This document shows positions 9,641 to 17,547 of a DNA stretch of 64,000 nt, one piece after another. A model generated the notes under the pieces. That model saw nothing but the letters and a program-made list of their open reading frames with translations, ran no database searches and was not told the origin of the DNA. The translations under genes were made by a program, and so were the position numbers. The DNA is from Mycolicibacterium cosmeticum (GTDB taxonomy: Bacteria > Actinomycetota > Actinomycetes > Mycobacteriales > Mycobacteriaceae): NCBI RefSeq assembly GCF_000613185.1, contig NZ_CCBB010000001.1, forward strand, positions 1-64,000. Reading direction: 5' to 3'. Numbering within the stretch: position 1 is the stretch's first letter; every line of letters starts with the position of its first letter.

Positions 9641-10627
9641 ATGACACTGCACACTCGATTGACCGACATGTTCGGCATCGCCCATCCGGTGGTGCTCGCC
9701 CCGATGGACGAGGTCGCAGACTGGCGGCTCGCCGCCGCCGTCGCGGATGCCGGCGGGCTGGGCCTGCTCGGTGCCGGTTACGGCGACAAGGCTTGGCTCG
9801 ACGAACAATTCCGGCACCTACCGGCCCGACGGGTAGGCGTCGGATTCATCACCTGGTCCATGGCCGCTCAACCCGGACTGCTCGACGCGGCGATCGCGCA
9901 CCGGCCGAGGGCGATCTTCCTGTCGTTCGGTGATCCGGCGCCGCACGCCCCGGCGATTCACGCCGCGGGGATTCCGCTGATCTGCCAGGTCCACGATATT
10001 GCGCAGGCCCGCAGGGCGATTGCGGCCGGAGCCGATGTGATCGCCGCACAGGGCGGCGAGGCCGGCGGCCACGGCACCGCGGCGCGGTCGACGTTCACCC
10101 TGGTGCCGGAGATCGCCGACCTGCTGCGGTCGACGGCCCCCGAGGTTCTGCTGCTGGCCGCCGGCGGCGTCGTCGACGGTCGCGGTCTGGCGGCCGCGCT
10201 GGCACTGGGCGCGGACGGGGCACTGGTCGGCACCCGGTTCTGGGCCGCGACGGAGGCGGCCGTGCCGCACACCGCCCAGCTGCAGGGCCTGCGCGCGAAC
10301 GGGGACGCCACCGTGCGCCAATCCGCCTTCGACATCGTCCGCGGAAAGTCCTGGCCCACTCCCTACACCGGCCGTGTGCTGCGCAATGCGTTCGTCACGC
10401 GCTGGCACGGGCGCGAGCCCGAGCTGCGCACCGATATCGCCGCTCAGGCCGACCTGTTCGACGCCGCCGTGCTGGCGCAGGACTACACCGTGGCCAATGC
10501 GATCGCCGGTGAGGCGATCGGTCAGATCACCGAAATCCGTTCGGCCGCCGACATCATGGACGACATGGTGAGCACGGCGACCACCATCTTGAGTCCGGCC
10601 GGCACCGCCGCCGTGACCGCCTGCTGA
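9641..10627 (+). CDS. Nitronate monooxygenase-like FMN enzyme
   Basis: 328 residues from ATG 9641; the frame is open much further upstream, but that part only shadows the WS/DGAT gene. A TIM barrel of the nitronate monooxygenase/2-nitropropane dioxygenase type: VVLAPMDEVADWRLAAAVADAGGLGLLG at the N-terminus, AGADVIAAQGGEAGGHG carrying the catalytic-type His, then LLAAGGVVDGRGLAAALALGADGALVGTRF for FMN phosphate binding. The family oxidises alkyl nitronates such as propionate-3-nitronate, although many members act on other enolates. It is first of three tightly packed genes (gaps 11 and 1 bases) with a tautomerase and a flavin-split-barrel protein. Confidence 0.87.
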   Translation: MTLHTRLTDMFGIAHPVVLAPMDEVADWRLAAAVADAGGLGLLGAGYGDKAWLDEQFRHLPARRVGVGFITWSMAAQPGLLDAAIAHRPRAIFLSFGDPAPHAPAIHAAGIPLICQVHDIAQARRAIAAGADVIAAQGGEAGGHGTAARSTFTLVPEIADLLRSTAPEVLLLAAGGVVDGRGLAAALALGADGALVGTRFWAATEAAVPHTAQLQGLRANGDATVRQSAFDIVRGKSWPTPYTGRVLRNAFVTRWHGREPELRTDIAAQADLFDAAVLAQDYTVANAIAGEAIGQITEIRSAADIMDDMVSTATTILSPAGTAAVTAC

Positions 10628-10638
10628 AGGAGTACACC

Positions 10639-11049
10639 ATGCCCTTGGTTCGCATCGACCTCGCCGACCACCACAGCCCCGAACAGATCCGCGCCATCGC
10701 CGACCGCGTTCATCAAGCCATCGTGGACGTGCTCGGCATTCCGGAGCGGGACCGCTTCCAGATCATCACCGCCCACCGGCCCGGCGAGATCGTGGCCCTG
10801 GACGCCGGTCTGGGCTTCGACCGCTCGGCCGATGTGGTGATGGTCCACATCTTCACGCAGGCGGGCCGCTCGGACACCACCAAACAGGAACTGTTCGCCC
10901 GGATCGCCGAGCGCCTCGCGGGGGCCGGTGTCGACGGGCGCGACATCTTCGTCGGGATCACCGAGAACGGGCCGCAGGACTGGTCGTTCGGCTTCGGCAA
11001 GGCCCAATATCTGACCGGGGAACTCGCCATCCCGTCGGCCGCCCGCTGA
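10639..11049 (+). CDS. 4-oxalocrotonate tautomerase-like enzyme
   Basis: 136 residues. Pro directly follows the start Met, the catalytic base of the tautomerase superfamily, and the protein is the long form with two beta-alpha-beta units (MPLVRIDLAD at the start, VVMVHIFTQAGRSD opening the second half). It would interconvert keto and enol forms of small acids. GAAGGAG lies 5 bases upstream of the ATG, a strong ribosome site. Placed 11 bases behind the nitronate monooxygenase, it may generate or remove that enzyme's enol/aci substrate. Confidence 0.82.
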   Translation: MPLVRIDLADHHSPEQIRAIADRVHQAIVDVLGIPERDRFQIITAHRPGEIVALDAGLGFDRSADVVMVHIFTQAGRSDTTKQELFARIAERLAGAGVDGRDIFVGITENGPQDWSFGFGKAQYLTGELAIPSAAR

Positions 11050-11050
11050 C

Positions 11051-11593
11051 ATGGCGGGCACCCGGTACGGCGCGATCGCCTTCTCCCCCGGCGTCGCCGC
11101 CCGCCAGCGGGCCGCGGGCAGCATCACCGATTACGGCCGGCTGCGTCCGCCGCCCGGTGACGACGGCGACCCCGACACCCTGAGCGGACGGCTCACCCGG
11201 CTGATCGAAGCCACGGATTCGTTCTTCGTCGCCACGGTCCCCCCGGATGGATGGCCGTACCTGCAACACCGCGGTGGGCCGGCGGGATTCGTCCGTGTCC
11301 CCGACCCGTCCACCATCGTCTTTCCCGACTACCCGGGCAACCAGCAGTACGTCACGCTCGGCAACCTCGATGCCAATCCCAGGATCGCGTTGTTCTTCAT
11401 CGACTACCCGACCCGCACCAGGGCCAAGGTTTTCGGCCGCGCCCGCATCGACGACGAGCACGTGCAACGGCGCATCGTCGTCGCCGTCGAGGCGGTGGAC
11501 ATCAACTGCCGCAGGAACATCCCGGTGAAGTACGGCGAGGAGTCCATCCGCGAACGGGTGCGCCTGGCCCGGGAGGATCGCGCTACCCCATAG
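11051..11593 (+). CDS. Pyridoxamine 5'-phosphate oxidase-like FMN protein
   Basis: 180 residues with a split barrel over residues ~50-130: SFFVATVPPDGWPYLQHRGGPAGFVRV, IVFPDYPGNQQYVTLGNL, then ALFFIDYP. This is the PPOX-like group that binds FMN and usually reduces or protects small molecules rather than making vitamin B6. Only 1 base separates it from the tautomerase stop, so translation is probably coupled. Its last 11 bases overlap the 3' end of the convergent LysR gene. Confidence 0.82.
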   Translation: MAGTRYGAIAFSPGVAARQRAAGSITDYGRLRPPPGDDGDPDTLSGRLTRLIEATDSFFVATVPPDGWPYLQHRGGPAGFVRVPDPSTIVFPDYPGNQQYVTLGNLDANPRIALFFIDYPTRTRAKVFGRARIDDEHVQRRIVVAVEAVDINCRRNIPVKYGEESIRERVRLAREDRATP

Positions 11594-12443
11594 CGGCACG
11601 GCCGAGCGCGATGGCCGTGTCCAGGAAGGCGCGGGTGACGCGCGACGGCGGCGGGGTCGAGCGCCACGCCAGCCCCACCTGCGTGGCCGGCGCATCGGGG
11701 ATCGGGATGTAGCGGATCTCGGGGTGCACCACCCGGTGCATACAGATCTCGGGCACGATGCCGATGCCCGATCCGGCGGCTACCAGTTCGAGCCACTCGT
11801 CGAAGTTGCGGCATTCCACCACGGCACGCCGGGTATCCGAGCGTGGCAGCGAGTCCGCGGTGGTGGAACCGGACATCGTGTTCACCACCACCGGCCGGTC
11901 CGGGATCTTGGCCCAGTGCACCGAACGCCGTTTGGCCAGTTCGGGATCGAGCCGGCTGACCGCCAGCACCCGGCGTTCGTGCGCGATCACCCTGGTGCTG
12001 ACGCCGCTGGGTGGCTTGCGCAGGACGTTGCGGTGCAGCGCGGCGTCGACGTCGCCGTTGACCACGGCAGCCAGCGGGTCGTCGAGCCGGCGGATCTGCA
12101 CGCTGACGTCGCGGTCGCCCATCGCGTTGCGCACCCGGCGGAACCACTCGTCGGGCAACAACCAGGCGAAACCCAGTTGCACCGAACCGTGGGAAGTGAG
12201 ATCGCGGTCCAGCGCGGCCAACTCGGCCAGGATGCGCCGCGCCCGCTCGACGACGGCCAGCCCGTCATCGGTGAATTCGGAGCTGCCGCCGAGGACCAAG
12301 CGCCGGCCGTAGCGGTATTCCAGTTGCCGCACGGTCCTGGACAACGTGGGCTGGGTGACGCCCAGAGCGGCCGCGGCGGCGGTGTGGGTGCCATGGTCGG
12401 CGAGCGCGACCATGGCCCGCAGATGACGCACCTCCACGTCCAT
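11583..12443 (-). CDS. LysR-family transcriptional regulator
   Basis: 286 residues. The N-terminal 60 are the LysR helix-turn-helix (LRAMVALADHGTHTAAAAALGVTQPTLSRTVRQLE). The rest is a two-lobed effector domain (GFAWLLPDEWF, VLAVSRLDPELAKR, AGSGIGIVPEICMHR). It faces the end of the monooxygenase operon with an 11-base overlap, and the operon promoter carries a perfect LysR box, so it is most likely the operon's activator. The effector is unknown; the operon suggests a nitro compound or enolisable acid. The 185-base region beyond its start holds both its promoter and that of the next gene. Confidence 0.9.
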   Translation of the reverse strand: MDVEVRHLRAMVALADHGTHTAAAAALGVTQPTLSRTVRQLEYRYGRRLVLGGSSEFTDDGLAVVERARRILAELAALDRDLTSHGSVQLGFAWLLPDEWFRRVRNAMGDRDVSVQIRRLDDPLAAVVNGDVDAALHRNVLRKPPSGVSTRVIAHERRVLAVSRLDPELAKRRSVHWAKIPDRPVVVNTMSGSTTADSLPRSDTRRAVVECRNFDEWLELVAAGSGIGIVPEICMHRVVHPEIRYIPIPDAPATQVGLAWRSTPPPSRVTRAFLDTAIALGRAAMG

Positions 12444-12628
12444 CCCCGCAGCGTATACCCGGCCGACCGGACCGGGGGCGCCCCGACGAGGCCGGTGGAA
12501 CCGATTGCCGCATCACAAGTTTGACACTGCTGCATATCGGATCGGTATCCGCCAAATTGGCCGCTTGTGCAAATTCGGTTTCACGATAGGTTCTCCCTTG
12601 TCGCCGTCTCAAGGAGAACCGGGAGTCC

Positions 12629-13813
12629 ATGACGCACGCCACGAATCGCATTGCGTTGACCGCGGTGGCGACGGCCGGTCTGTACTGGGCGGTGCTGATC
12701 GGTAGCCCGGCCGCGATCGCCGATGTGGAACCCAGCCCCGGCGTTCCGTGCCTGGATATGGTGCAACAACTGGCGGCCTCGCCCGAGATCATCCCCGAGG
12801 CGTTGGGCGCCACGGCCCCGCCGCCGGAGGCGGTCCCGCTGCCGCCGCCGGCACCGGTCACACCGCCTGCGCCGGTGATCGAACCGGCCATCGAAACCGC
12901 TTCGATGACAACGGAAAGCGCGGTTGCCGCGGCGGCCCCGGCCCCGGAGGTCGGGCCGGTCGCGGCCGCACCGATCGAAGCGGCCGCGATCACGGCACCG
13001 GCCGAAGCCGCGCCTGCCGTCGTCCCGGCCGCCGATGTGATCGCCGTCGAGGCGGCTCCGGTGGCCGCCGCGGCCGCACCCGCCGCGGGGCCCGTGGCGG
13101 CCCCGGTCGCAGCGCCCGCGATACCGGCAGCCGTACCGCCCGTTCCCCTCGGCGTACCGTTACCGCTTGCGGCACAGTCTGTTCCGATGTCCGCACCACT
13201 GGTCGAGGCGGCCGCCCCGGTCGCCGACGCGGTCCCGGTCGCGCCGACCCTCGATGCGGTCCCGACCGCCGAAGCGCTCCCGGTGGCCAACGTCGCGGCG
13301 GTGACCCCGGCGCCACCGGTCGCCGACGCCGCTCCCCCGGCGCCGCCCGTGGAAGCCGCGCCGATGGTGTCGGCTCCCGTCGAACCGGCCCCGCCGGCCG
13401 CTCCGCCACCGGCGCCGCTGGAGGCCCCGGTCGCCGCACCCGTGGAGGCGGTGGAGGCCGCAGCGCCCGCAGCGCCGGCCGAAGCACTTGCGCCGGCGCC
13501 CGTGGAAGCTGTGGATGCCGCCGTCGCGGTGCCGGCGGGCGTGGCACCGCCGGTCGCCGTCGGGCTGCCAATCGACGCCGCCAGCAGCGTGATTCCCATG
13601 CTGGCGTCGGCGCCGGCGATGGTGGCGGCAACCCCGCCACCGCCGATCGCGATACCGTCGGTGCCCGGCCTGCCGGTCTTGCCGACCGAATTGGCGTTGC
13701 CGCACGATCTGGTGTGTGCGGGCACGGCGTGGTCGGCGGGCGCCGACGGCACCCGCCACAAGGTCACCCCGGTTCGCGCGGGGTGGGATGACGGCCGACC
13801 CGAAGACGGCTGA
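12629..13813 (+). CDS. Exported Pro/Ala/Val-rich low-complexity protein
   Basis: 394 residues. A signal peptide of ~31 residues ends at AIADVEP. A short conserved head with one Cys (GVPCLDMVQQLAASPEIIPEALG) is followed by about 290 residues built from Pro, Ala, Val and Glu with no fixed period. A short conserved tail has the second Cys (LPTELALPHDLVCAGTAWSAG). The layout suggests a rigid spacer across the envelope, closed at both ends by small folded parts that may be disulfide linked. It is not a PE/PPE protein. AAGGAGAA lies 10 bases before the ATG. Confidence 0.75.
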   Translation: MTHATNRIALTAVATAGLYWAVLIGSPAAIADVEPSPGVPCLDMVQQLAASPEIIPEALGATAPPPEAVPLPPPAPVTPPAPVIEPAIETASMTTESAVAAAAPAPEVGPVAAAPIEAAAITAPAEAAPAVVPAADVIAVEAAPVAAAAAPAAGPVAAPVAAPAIPAAVPPVPLGVPLPLAAQSVPMSAPLVEAAAPVADAVPVAPTLDAVPTAEALPVANVAAVTPAPPVADAAPPAPPVEAAPMVSAPVEPAPPAAPPPAPLEAPVAAPVEAVEAAAPAAPAEALAPAPVEAVDAAVAVPAGVAPPVAVGLPIDAASSVIPMLASAPAMVAATPPPPIAIPSVPGLPVLPTELALPHDLVCAGTAWSAGADGTRHKVTPVRAGWDDGRPEDG

Positions 13814-13816
13814 GCG

Positions 13817-14473
13817 TCAGGCCCCCGGGGCGCGGACCACGACGGGAACCGCCGGGAAGTAGATCGCCATCTCCGATCGCGACTTGCGAAGGGCCGCAGT
13901 GCCGTAACCCTTCTTGCGATGCTCGGGATGGATCCAGATCCGCACCTCGACCTCGTGCCCCTTGAGCTCGCCGAACACCAGGCCGACCTTCTGCTCACCC
14001 TCGATCGCGACGAACCACGCGGCGTCCTCGGCATCCACCCGGCCCAGCGCCGCGGCGATCTCGTCGTCGAGGTTGCCCGCCGGCGCGCCGGAACCGTCAC
14101 CGGCCGCGCCCTGATCCTGCAGCCGTGCTGCGAAGATGTCCCGGTCGTCGCTACCCGAAAAGGCGCGCAGCGACAGGGTTTCCGCCGACGACGCCGGGCG
14201 CTCCTTGAGGGTGAAGGTGAGTTGGCTGTTGAGGTCGTCGAGTTCCTCGGCGATGATCCGGCGGGACTCCTTGGTGACCTGGTCGAAGGACAACCCGATC
14301 ACGGCCTCACCACCGGCGTGGGTGGTGCCCAGCAGGGCGGCGATGGCGTCGACCGCGGCGTCGCGGTTCTCGGCGTCGACGATGATGTCGAGCACCTCGT
14401 GCCGGCGATCGAGCGCCTTCACCAGGGCATCGGCGATGTCACGACGGGCTGCGGCTCGATCCATATCGGTCAT
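13817..14473 (-). CDS. GNAT acetyltransferase with gyrase-A-like N-terminal segment
   Basis: 218 residues in two parts. Residues ~8-90 look like the helical segment of DNA gyrase subunit A near the end of its breakage-reunion domain: ALVKALDRRHEVLDII, then AIAALLG, then RIIAEELDDLNSQL line up with GyrA LVKALDALDEVI..., LIELLD and RIIDDLAKIEAEI. Residues ~120-218 are a short GNAT fold (AWFVAIEGEQKVGLVFGEL, EVRIWIHPEHRKKGYGTAALR, the last containing the acetyl-CoA loop). The gyrase match is from memory of GyrA. The gene converges on the Pro/Ala-rich gene with 3 bases between stops and is followed by the amidohydrolase gene, which lies upstream on the same strand. Confidence 0.78.
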   Translation of the reverse strand: MTDMDRAAARRDIADALVKALDRRHEVLDIIVDAENRDAAVDAIAALLGTTHAGGEAVIGLSFDQVTKESRRIIAEELDDLNSQLTFTLKERPASSAETLSLRAFSGSDDRDIFAARLQDQGAAGDGSGAPAGNLDDEIAAALGRVDAEDAAWFVAIEGEQKVGLVFGELKGHEVEVRIWIHPEHRKKGYGTAALRKSRSEMAIYFPAVPVVVRAPGA

Positions 14474-14494
14474 GCCGGCAAGCCTAGTCCAGCA

Positions 14495-15757
14495 TCACGC
14501 CTTGGCTGGCTGCTTCTGCTCGTACAGCCGCGCCCACTCCGCGCGGGGCCGGATCGAGACGTCGACGTCGGTGGCCTTGGCCCGCAGCGCCCCCGCGGTC
14601 GCCTGCTCGCGGGGCGTGAGCTCGAACGGATCCCAGCCGAAGAACCGGCAGGAGTTCTGCCAGGTGATCTTGTCGATATCGGAGTCGGACGCCCCCGCGG
14701 CATTCAGTTCGGCGAGCACCTGTTCGGGCGCGTCGGGCCAGAAGCAGTCCGAATGCGGGTAGTCGCACTCCCACGCGATGATGTCGATCCCGATCTCGTG
14801 GCGCAGCTTCAGGGAGGTCTTGTCGGTGACGTAGCAGGCCAGCGAGTGCTCGCGGAACACGTCGCTGGGCAGCTTGTCGCCGAAGTCGCGGCGCAACCAC
14901 TTCTGGTTGGTGTAGTGCCGGTCGCTGCGGTCCAGGTAGAACGGAATCCAACCGATACCGCCCTCGGAGAAGGCGAATTTCAGGTCCGGGTAGTCGCGCA
15001 TCGCCGGACCCCACAGCAGGTCCTGGGCGCACATCGCCGAGACCTGGGTGGCCAGGATGATCAGGTTGTCGATCGGGGCGTTGGGCGCCATGCTGATCGC
15101 CCCGAAGCCGGTGCCGATGTGCAGGCACATCACCACGTTCTGCTCGGAGAGCGTGCGGAACACCGGACCCCAGTAGTCGTTGTCGTGGTAACTGGGCAGG
15201 CCTTCCAGGTGCGGCAGCTCCGGCATGGTCACCGCCCGGCATCCCTTGGCCGCGACCCGGCGGATCTCCTTGCACATCGCCTCGGGATTCCAGGTCGGCA
15301 GGATCGCGATCGGGATGAACCGGTCCGGATACGAACCCGCCCATTCGTCGATATGCCAGTCGTTGTACGCCGACACCATCACCAGGGTCGCCTCTTCCCG
15401 GTGCATGTTGAGGTGCCGGGCGGAGAAACCGGTGAAGGTCGGGAAGCACATCGAGGCGAGGATGCCGTTGCGGTTCATGTCCCGCACCCGCTCGTGCACG
15501 TCGTAGACGCCGGGGCGCATCTCGGCGAAGCCCGCGGGATCGCGCCCCCATTCCTCGGCAGGCCAGGACACCACGGCGTTGAGCCCGCTGACGCCCTGCG
15601 GGCGCCCCTGATACATCCACTGGTCGACACCCTTGTCGTCGGTCACCACGATCGGTGCCTCGTCCTTGTACTTGGCCGGGACGTGCCGCAGGAACATGTC
15701 GGGCGGTTCCACGACGTGGTCGTCGATGCTCACCAGGATCAGGTCGTCGGTCTGCAT
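14495..15757 (-). CDS. Amidohydrolase-2 family metal-dependent hydrolase
   Basis: 420 residues from the ATG at 15757; an upstream extension of 36 residues has no family support. The protein is an amidohydrolase_2 (ACMSD-like) TIM barrel: SIDDHVVEPPDMF carries the first metal-ligand region, LHIGTGFG the second, and ECDYPHSDCFWP the C-terminal Asp/His pair. Mycobacteria have many of these, often in lipid or sterol catabolic clusters, and they act as decarboxylases or hydrolases of ring-cleavage products. Only 25 bases separate its start from the divergent AraC gene, which probably regulates it. Confidence 0.87.
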   Translation of the reverse strand: MQTDDLILVSIDDHVVEPPDMFLRHVPAKYKDEAPIVVTDDKGVDQWMYQGRPQGVSGLNAVVSWPAEEWGRDPAGFAEMRPGVYDVHERVRDMNRNGILASMCFPTFTGFSARHLNMHREEATLVMVSAYNDWHIDEWAGSYPDRFIPIAILPTWNPEAMCKEIRRVAAKGCRAVTMPELPHLEGLPSYHDNDYWGPVFRTLSEQNVVMCLHIGTGFGAISMAPNAPIDNLIILATQVSAMCAQDLLWGPAMRDYPDLKFAFSEGGIGWIPFYLDRSDRHYTNQKWLRRDFGDKLPSDVFREHSLACYVTDKTSLKLRHEIGIDIIAWECDYPHSDCFWPDAPEQVLAELNAAGASDSDIDKITWQNSCRFFGWDPFELTPREQATAGALRAKATDVDVSIRPRAEWARLYEQKQPAKA

Positions 15758-15782
15758 AGGAAAACTAGTACCCTCGATTTTC

Positions 15783-16640
15783 GTGACCGGCTCTGCGCTA
15801 TCGGACAGAGGTTTGACCCGTTCGGCCAAACCTGCCGCGCATCCCGCCGCCCGGCGTCCCGTCATCGAGTTGCGCCGGGGCGGGCGGGCGCCGGCGGGCA
15901 GCTATCTCTACGAGGGCCAGGGCCTGATCACCGGATGGCACTCCCACGAGGTGCACCAGATCGAGTACGCGGTGGCCGGGGTGGTCGAAGTGGAGACCGA
16001 CACGGCGCACTATCTGCTGCCGCCGCAGCAGGCGGCCTGGATCCCGGCCGGTCTGGAGCATCAGGCCGTGATGAACCCGGACGTGAAAACCGTTGCGGTG
16101 ATGTTCGATCCGGCGATGATCACCGAACCCGGTGACCGCGCCCGGATCATCGCGGTGTCCCCGCTGATCCGGGAGATGATGATCTACGCGCTGCGCTGGC
16201 CGATCGAGCGCAGTCACGGTGACCGGGTATCGGACGGCTTCTTCGCCACGCTGGCCAACCTGGTCGTCGACGCGCTGGACCACGAGGCGCCGTTGAGCCT
16301 GCCGACATCGGAGCATCCGATCGTCGCCGCCGCCCTGGCCTACACCAAGGAACACCTGGACTCGGTGACGGTCGAGGACGTCAGTCGGACCGTGGCGGTG
16401 TCGGAGCGGACGCTGCGCCGGCTGTTCGCCGACACCCTGGGGATGTCCTGGCGAACGTATCTGCTACACGCCCGGATGCTGCGCGCGATGGCGTTGCTGG
16501 CCGCCCCCGGACAGTCCGTCCAGGCGACCTCGAGCGCGGTCGGGTTCGACAACCTGAGTTCCTTCACCCGCAGCTTCACCCAGTTCTGCGGGGAGACCCC
16601 GTCGGCCTACCGGCGCCGGGTGGCCGGCGTCCCCCTGTAA
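15783..16640 (+). CDS. AraC-family transcriptional regulator
   Basis: 285 residues from GTG 15783. Residues ~40-120 form a cupin sensor (GLITGWHSHEVHQIEYAVAGVVEVET with two His as in metal- or ligand-binding cupins). Residues ~180-280 hold two helix-turn-helix units (VTVEDVSRTVAVSERTLRRLFADTLGMSWRTYL and SVQATSSAVGFDNLSSFTRSFTQFCGETPSAYRR). It is divergent from the amidohydrolase with almost no spacer, so one promoter must lie inside the neighbouring coding sequence or be leaderless. Control of the amidohydrolase is inferred. Confidence 0.9.
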   Translation: MTGSALSDRGLTRSAKPAAHPAARRPVIELRRGGRAPAGSYLYEGQGLITGWHSHEVHQIEYAVAGVVEVETDTAHYLLPPQQAAWIPAGLEHQAVMNPDVKTVAVMFDPAMITEPGDRARIIAVSPLIREMMIYALRWPIERSHGDRVSDGFFATLANLVVDALDHEAPLSLPTSEHPIVAAALAYTKEHLDSVTVEDVSRTVAVSERTLRRLFADTLGMSWRTYLLHARMLRAMALLAAPGQSVQATSSAVGFDNLSSFTRSFTQFCGETPSAYRRRVAGVPL

Positions 16641-16695
16641 CGGTCGTCCGGGCGCGCCATTCATGTTTCAGGCAGGTAAACGCTAAAGTCAGGGC

Positions 16696-17082
16696 ATGCG
16701 AGACAAAGTGGTCTGCGCCGAAGTCGAGACCTTGCGCGCCCGCCCGGACGGCGCCCACATCACCCGCGCGGCCCTGCGCCTGCACGTGCTGGCGGTGGCG
16801 CACAGCGTGCACACCCGGCATCCGGAATTCATCGCCGATATCGCGCTGGAACGCATCGCGCCCGACGCGACCGAGGCCGCGATCGAACTGTGGCTGGCCG
16901 GCCTCTGGGAGCGCATCGACGGCGGCTACGCCCTGCTCGATTCCGAGTTCGTCCACCACATGGGCGACCAGGCGGCCGGGCACCACATCAAGTCGGCGCA
17001 ATGGCGGCTGCGCACGCGGGCCATCGGCATGTGCCGGCGGTCCTGGCGGGCCCTCAACAGTGAGAGCGTCATCCCCTTCTAG
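16696..17082 (+). CDS. Conserved hypothetical protein
   Basis: 128 residues, soluble and helical, with conserved-looking blocks (LRLHVLAVAHSVHTRHPEF, GLWERIDGGYALLDSEFVHHMGD) and two scattered Cys. The WERIDGGYxLxD phrase resembles small winged-helix proteins of actinobacteria and their phages, but no domain can be assigned. ATG 16696 follows a weak purine stretch. Its last 4 bases overlap the convergent NTF2-like gene. Confidence 0.6.
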   Translation: MRDKVVCAEVETLRARPDGAHITRAALRLHVLAVAHSVHTRHPEFIADIALERIAPDATEAAIELWLAGLWERIDGGYALLDSEFVHHMGDQAAGHHIKSAQWRLRTRAIGMCRRSWRALNSESVIPF

Positions 17083-17462
17083 GACTGCACCGGCACGCCG
17101 GCGGTGTCGGGGTCGACCTGCACCGCGTACGACGTGATGGCCGAGATCTGGTTGCCGGTGAACTCGAAGACGTCACAGCCCGCCACGGCGGTCACCCCGT
17201 CGGGCCCGCGGTAGCGCGACAGCATGTCCACCGCCACCACGTCACCCTGACCGGCCACCACACACCGGTCGACCTCGGTGACGGTGTCGGCCAGTCCTTC
17301 CCGCGTTTCGCGACAGGTGCGGATGACGGCATCCGCGCCGTCGAGCACCAGATACCCGACGATCGTCCAGCGCACATCGGCGGCCAGATGACCGAGCGCG
17401 TCCTCGAACCGGTGCGTGGAGAACGCCAGAGCGACGGCACGCGCATCGATGGGCTCGGCCAT
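17079..17462 (-). CDS. NTF2/SnoaL-like small fold protein
   Basis: 127 residues from ATG 17462, chosen because the domain starts there and a purine-rich AGGAGAGG stretch lies just upstream. The sequence reads as one cone-shaped NTF2-like domain: AVALAFSTHRFEDALGHLAADVRWTIVG, then GVVVAG-type strands and a C-terminal ISAITSYAVQV strand. Such proteins include limonene-epoxide hydrolases, ketosteroid isomerases and non-catalytic binders. No complete Asp-Arg-Asp triad can be read with certainty. It is divergent from the amidase across 85 bases. Confidence 0.72.
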   Translation of the reverse strand: MAEPIDARAVALAFSTHRFEDALGHLAADVRWTIVGYLVLDGADAVIRTCRETREGLADTVTEVDRCVVAGQGDVVAVDMLSRYRGPDGVTAVAGCDVFEFTGNQISAITSYAVQVDPDTAGVPVQS

Positions 17463-17547
17463 GAGGTCCTCTCCTTGGACGTGATGGGTCGAACCTATCC
17501 CACGGTCGGGTTGCCGCCCGGTAATCGGCGCCTCAGGATGGACGGCC

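Noticed and set aside
12551..12561. GCCAAATTGGC palindrome before the Pro/Ala-rich gene
   Set aside because: Short, and no regulator is suggested by context; could occur by chance.
12629..13813. Possible PE/PPE or PGRS protein
   Set aside because: No PE/PPE N-terminal domain and no GGA/GGN repeats; it has an ordinary signal peptide.
13919..16135. 738-codon plus-strand frame across the GNAT and amidohydrolase genes
   Set aside because: Composition is typical of an antisense shadow; both minus-strand genes have clear domains.
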